The position numbers were made by a program, and so were the translations under genes. The notes below the pieces were generated by a model, which searched no databases, had not been told where the DNA came from, and was given only the letters and a program-made list of their open reading frames with translations. Below are positions 31,969 through 33,979 of a stretch of 33,979 bases of DNA, piece after piece; within the stretch, counting starts at the first letter, position 1; the number at the start of each line of letters is the position of its first letter. The DNA is from Bacteroidales bacterium OttesenSCG-928-B11. Lineage in GTDB: Bacteria; Bacteroidota; Bacteroidia; Bacteroidales; WCHB1-69. Where the stretch lies: the NCBI GenBank assembly GCA_030267125.1, contig JAJDJJ010000018.1, forward strand, positions 1 through 33,979, written 5' to 3'.

Positions 31969-32712
31969 CTACGGTTTTATCGTGATAAACGGTAATTGTC
32001 CATTCCCACTGTAGTATTGCGGCATTTTACCGTCCCATTTGTTGATTGCCATTTCCTGCAATACCATAGAGGAGAGCGAGGCTTGTTTAATCATTTGCGC
32101 TTCGGCTTCCAGTTTCATCCGTTCCAAGGTGAATTTTGCGGTAAGGGCGCCTTGTTCTGCAATCTTCTTATCTTCAATCGCCTTGTTAAACTCATCGCTA
32201 AAGTCGTGGTTGGTGATCAGCAAGCTCCTCACTACAATTCCGCTTCCCGCAACTTGATTGGCGAATGCGGTGTTGATCCGGCTTGAAATCTCCGCTCGTT
32301 TCTCTACAAACGCTTCGATCGGATATTCGGCAATCACGGCGTTAATTTTTTCGGAAAGTGTTGGTAATACAAGAGTTGCTTCAATATTCTTACCATACGT
32401 TTGATAAATCTGATCTACCTTGTTTTGATCTAACGAATAAACCAATCCCACTTCCACGGCGATGGTTTGAATGTCGCTGGAAGATACTTCTGTCTTCACA
32501 GTCAGTTTATTATCGCGGACAGACATTTTTTCCACATGGTCGATGAAAGGGACTTTCACATTCAAGCCTTCATCGGCGATACCGGTAAGGCGACCAAAGC
32601 GCAACACAACGCCCCGTTCGCCGGTGTCGATGGTGTAGAAACTTGCCGCTGCAATGATGATTATAAAGAATGCAATGACTCCTAAAATAATGTACGTGGT
32701 TGTTTTTTTCAT
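31969..32712 (-). CDS. SPFH/prohibitin-like membrane protein
   Basis: The 247-residue protein begins with one membrane anchor (about 5-27, YIILGVIAFFIIIIAAASF) and continues as an SPFH (stomatin/prohibitin/flotillin/HflK) domain: TIDTGERGVVLRFGRLTGIADEGLNVKVPFIDHVEKMSVRD and SLLITNHDFSDEFNKAIEDKKIAEQGAL. A coiled-coil-like helix (ALTAKFTLERMKLEAEAQMIKQASLS) follows. Such proteins form large ring scaffolds at the membrane and often control proteases; the M16 peptidase gene follows 70 bases downstream. A -7-like box lies at 32809-32816, with a hairpin in the leader. Confidence 0.9.
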   Translation of the reverse strand: MKKTTTYIILGVIAFFIIIIAAASFYTIDTGERGVVLRFGRLTGIADEGLNVKVPFIDHVEKMSVRDNKLTVKTEVSSSDIQTIAVEVGLVYSLDQNKVDQIYQTYGKNIEATLVLPTLSEKINAVIAEYPIEAFVEKRAEISSRINTAFANQVAGSGIVVRSLLITNHDFSDEFNKAIEDKKIAEQGALTAKFTLERMKLEAEAQMIKQASLSSMVLQEMAINKWDGKMPQYYSGNGQLPFITIKP

Positions 32713-32762
32713 AGTTGTTGTTTTTATGATTAATTGATTTTTAGTGTATTATGTTTTGACGA

Positions 32763-32790
32763 CTTGGGGTAGCGACAACTTCTCACACTA
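32763..32790. other. Leader hairpin upstream of SPFH gene
   Basis: On the minus strand GGGTAGTG pairs with CGCTACCC across an 11-base loop, an 8-bp stem with one G-T pair. It lies between the -7-like box at 32809-32816 and the SPFH start at 32712, so it would be in the 5' leader; it lacks a T-run to act as a terminator on that strand. Confidence 0.4.
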
Positions 32791-32808
32791 CCCGTTCACA
32801 AACATCGA

Positions 32809-32816
32809 CAAAAGTA
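32809..32816 (-). promoter_or_regulatory. Putative -7 box of SPFH gene (TACTTTTG)
   Basis: The minus strand reads TACTTTTG, the same octamer as at 1330-1337. It would give the SPFH gene a leader of about 90 nt. Confidence 0.4.
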
Positions 32817-32892
32817 ATAATAAATTTCCTGCAAAGAACACCCGCCATTGGGTCAAACTGCGTGTTAGGCGATTCGTTGTACTCTCTAACTT

Positions 32893-33711
32893 CTATTTTA
32901 GTTTTTTCATTGAATTACTTTCAAGCAAAGATTTCATTTGAGTAATGGCAACTTTATTCAGTTCAATGAGCCTTTCGTTTTGTGATAATTCTTGACGAAT
33001 AAGCAAAGCGTTTATGCTTTCCATATTGCTCAAAACAACCAGTTGTTCTAATGTTGCATAATCTCTGATGTTACCGTTCTTGTCGGGATTTGTTTCCCTC
33101 CATTCTTTTGCAGTAATTCCAAAAAGAGCGACATTCAATAAATCGGCTTCGTTTGCATAAGCAAAACCCGCTTGTTGTTGTGTAATTTTTTGGGGTATTA
33201 AATTTTCTTTTATTGCATCCGTGTGTATATGATAATTCACTTTAGCCAAAGTTCGTTGTAAATTCCATTCTAATTTCAAACGATTATTTTCATCGTCTTT
33301 TAAGCGTTGAAACTCATTTACTAGATAAATTTGGAATCCGGGACTTAACCACATTGCAAAATTAAAAGCAATGTCTTTGTGTGCGAAAGTTCCTCCGTAA
33401 CGTCCCGCTTTAACAATTAATCCAATCGCTTTTGTCCTTTCAATCCACTGCCCGACAGACATTATAAATCTATTTGTACCTGCTTCTCTCTCAATTACCT
33501 CGAATTCGGGGTAATTAAAATTAGAATTTTTGATATGCTCCCACACTGCCAAGTACTCCAATGTGTTCTTATTGGTTACCCATTTGCCGATAAGCCCACT
33601 TCCTTCCTTAAAACTCGCTGTCATGTCTGTTAGGCTGATAAAGTCAGTTTCATTTTGGGTGATAACCGTTATGGTAGATTCTTTTACTTGTAATTTTCTA
33701 TCTTTTGCCAT
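32893..33711 (-). CDS. KilA-N domain DNA-binding protein
   Basis: From the chosen start (MAKDRKLQ) the protein has 272 residues. The N-terminal part (about 20-115) is a KilA-N domain: FISLTDMTASFKEGSGLIGKWVTNKNTLEYLAVWE and AGRYGGTFAHKDIAFNFAMWLSPGFQIYLVNEF. The C-terminal part (about 150-270) carries NYHIHTDAIKENLIP and FAYANEADLLNVALFGITAKEWR, then a terminal coiled helix (LIRQELSQNERLIELNKVAITQM), a layout seen in KilA-N proteins of Bacteroidota genomes and phages. The -7 box at 33740-33747 starts transcription downstream of the ATGs at 33768 and about 33732, which favours 33711. KilA-N genes are often phage- or mobile-element-borne, suggesting another accessory segment here. Confidence 0.82.
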   Translation of the reverse strand: MAKDRKLQVKESTITVITQNETDFISLTDMTASFKEGSGLIGKWVTNKNTLEYLAVWEHIKNSNFNYPEFEVIEREAGTNRFIMSVGQWIERTKAIGLIVKAGRYGGTFAHKDIAFNFAMWLSPGFQIYLVNEFQRLKDDENNRLKLEWNLQRTLAKVNYHIHTDAIKENLIPQKITQQQAGFAYANEADLLNVALFGITAKEWRETNPDKNGNIRDYATLEQLVVLSNMESINALLIRQELSQNERLIELNKVAITQMKSLLESNSMKKLK

Positions 33712-33739
33712 ATTGCAATGTTTTGCTTTCATTAAATTA

Positions 33740-33747
33740 CAAATGTA
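33740..33747 (-). promoter_or_regulatory. Putative -7 box of KilA-N gene (TACATTTG)
   Basis: The minus strand reads TACATTTG about 29 bases before the ATG at 33711, matching the -7 consensus and setting the start choice. Confidence 0.5.
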
Positions 33748-33836
33748 GTGAAAATCTTCCTGCCTCAATACACTTTTTTAAATGATAGCGTAAATCCATG
33801 TTTTTTTTGCTTTGTCTGTTTCATTGAACACCTTGA

Positions 33837-33944
33837 AGTTTTCTGTTTGCTACTTCTTGAAAATTCGTTTTCATTCATGCAAACACAGTTCCAATAGCGC
33901 TGTTTTCCGGTTACTGCCGACGTTTTCGCAGCTTACAGAAAACT
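33837..33944. repeat. Spaced 10-base inverted repeat at window edge
   Basis: AGTTTTCTGT (33837-33846) and ACAGAAAACT (33935-33944) are exact reverse complements separated by 88 bases. The interior contains GC-rich short motifs (AGCGCTG, GCCGACG) unlike the A+T-rich surroundings. No gene is seen from 33769 to the end of the window. It may be the edge of a mobile cassette, but the window ends too soon to tell. Confidence 0.35.
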
Positions 33945-33979
33945 GTTTGTCAGGTGCTCGGTCGTTACTTCATTGTTTT

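Noticed and set aside
32825-32880. GTTAGGC/GCCTAAC-like heptamer after the KilA-N gene resembling an integron attC box
   Set aside because: Only one core-site-like heptamer is present; I could not find the paired site and the imperfect palindrome that an attC requires, and there is no integrase in the window.
1-33979. CRISPR arrays, insertion-sequence transposases or integrases
   Set aside because: No regularly spaced repeat-spacer array was seen, the only tandem repeats are three 33-base units without spacers, and no ORF shows a transposase or tyrosine/serine recombinase signature.

Overview
The window looks like a Bacteroidota chromosome, most likely order Bacteroidales. The evidence is the repeated Bacteroidota-type -7 promoter box (TAnnTTTG) in front of many genes, a DUF4837 lipoprotein, a gliding-motility-type (T9SS type B-like) C-terminal domain on a membrane protein, ECF sigma/anti-sigma pairs, and the protein styles of SmpB, PurL, PurF and the M16 peptidase. 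I cannot fix the genus from sequence alone.

Left part (1-8500) is an accessory island, almost entirely on the minus strand and A+T-rich. It holds a secreted PPC-like protein behind a 92-base foldback in its leader and a small secreted protein with a PBCV-type basic adaptor motif. Next is an AbiE locus whose toxin has lost its catalytic domain, then a caspase-like protease / ECF sigma factor / anti-sigma-like operon. A MntA-HepT toxin-antitoxin pair, an orphan Fic-type (VbhA-like) antitoxin, an AAA/DUF4143 ATPase and a broken HigB-type toxin follow. A tRNA-Lys gene (8502-8574, minus) closes the island.

Middle part (8856-17336) is housekeeping on the plus strand: smpB, a MerR-type regulator and a class I aminotransferase in one unit ended by a hairpin terminator; a DUF4837 lipoprotein with its own terminator; an ECF sigma factor paired with an anti-sigma-like protein that carries a gliding-motility-type C-terminal domain; and full-length purL.

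Between purL and a POT/MFS transporter lies the best candidate for an undescribed system (17762-20526). Three abutting or overlapping genes encode a PD-(D/E)XK nuclease-like protein, a beta-CASP metallo-beta-lactamase nuclease-like protein and a calcineurin-like phosphoesterase. The block is more A+T-rich than purL and is bracketed by a near-identical direct repeat of about 30 bases (17542-17570 and 20991-21021). The right copy runs into the transporter promoter, which suggests that the block was inserted there.

Right part (21064-33979) contains the transporter, a 43-residue ORF, a second AAA/DUF4143 ATPase with three tandem 33-base repeats over its promoter, purC and purF, then (minus strand) recG, an M16 metallopeptidase, an SPFH/prohibitin-like membrane protein and a KilA-N domain protein. 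De novo purine synthesis is thus represented by purL, purC and purF, spread over about 13 kb and split by unrelated insertions.
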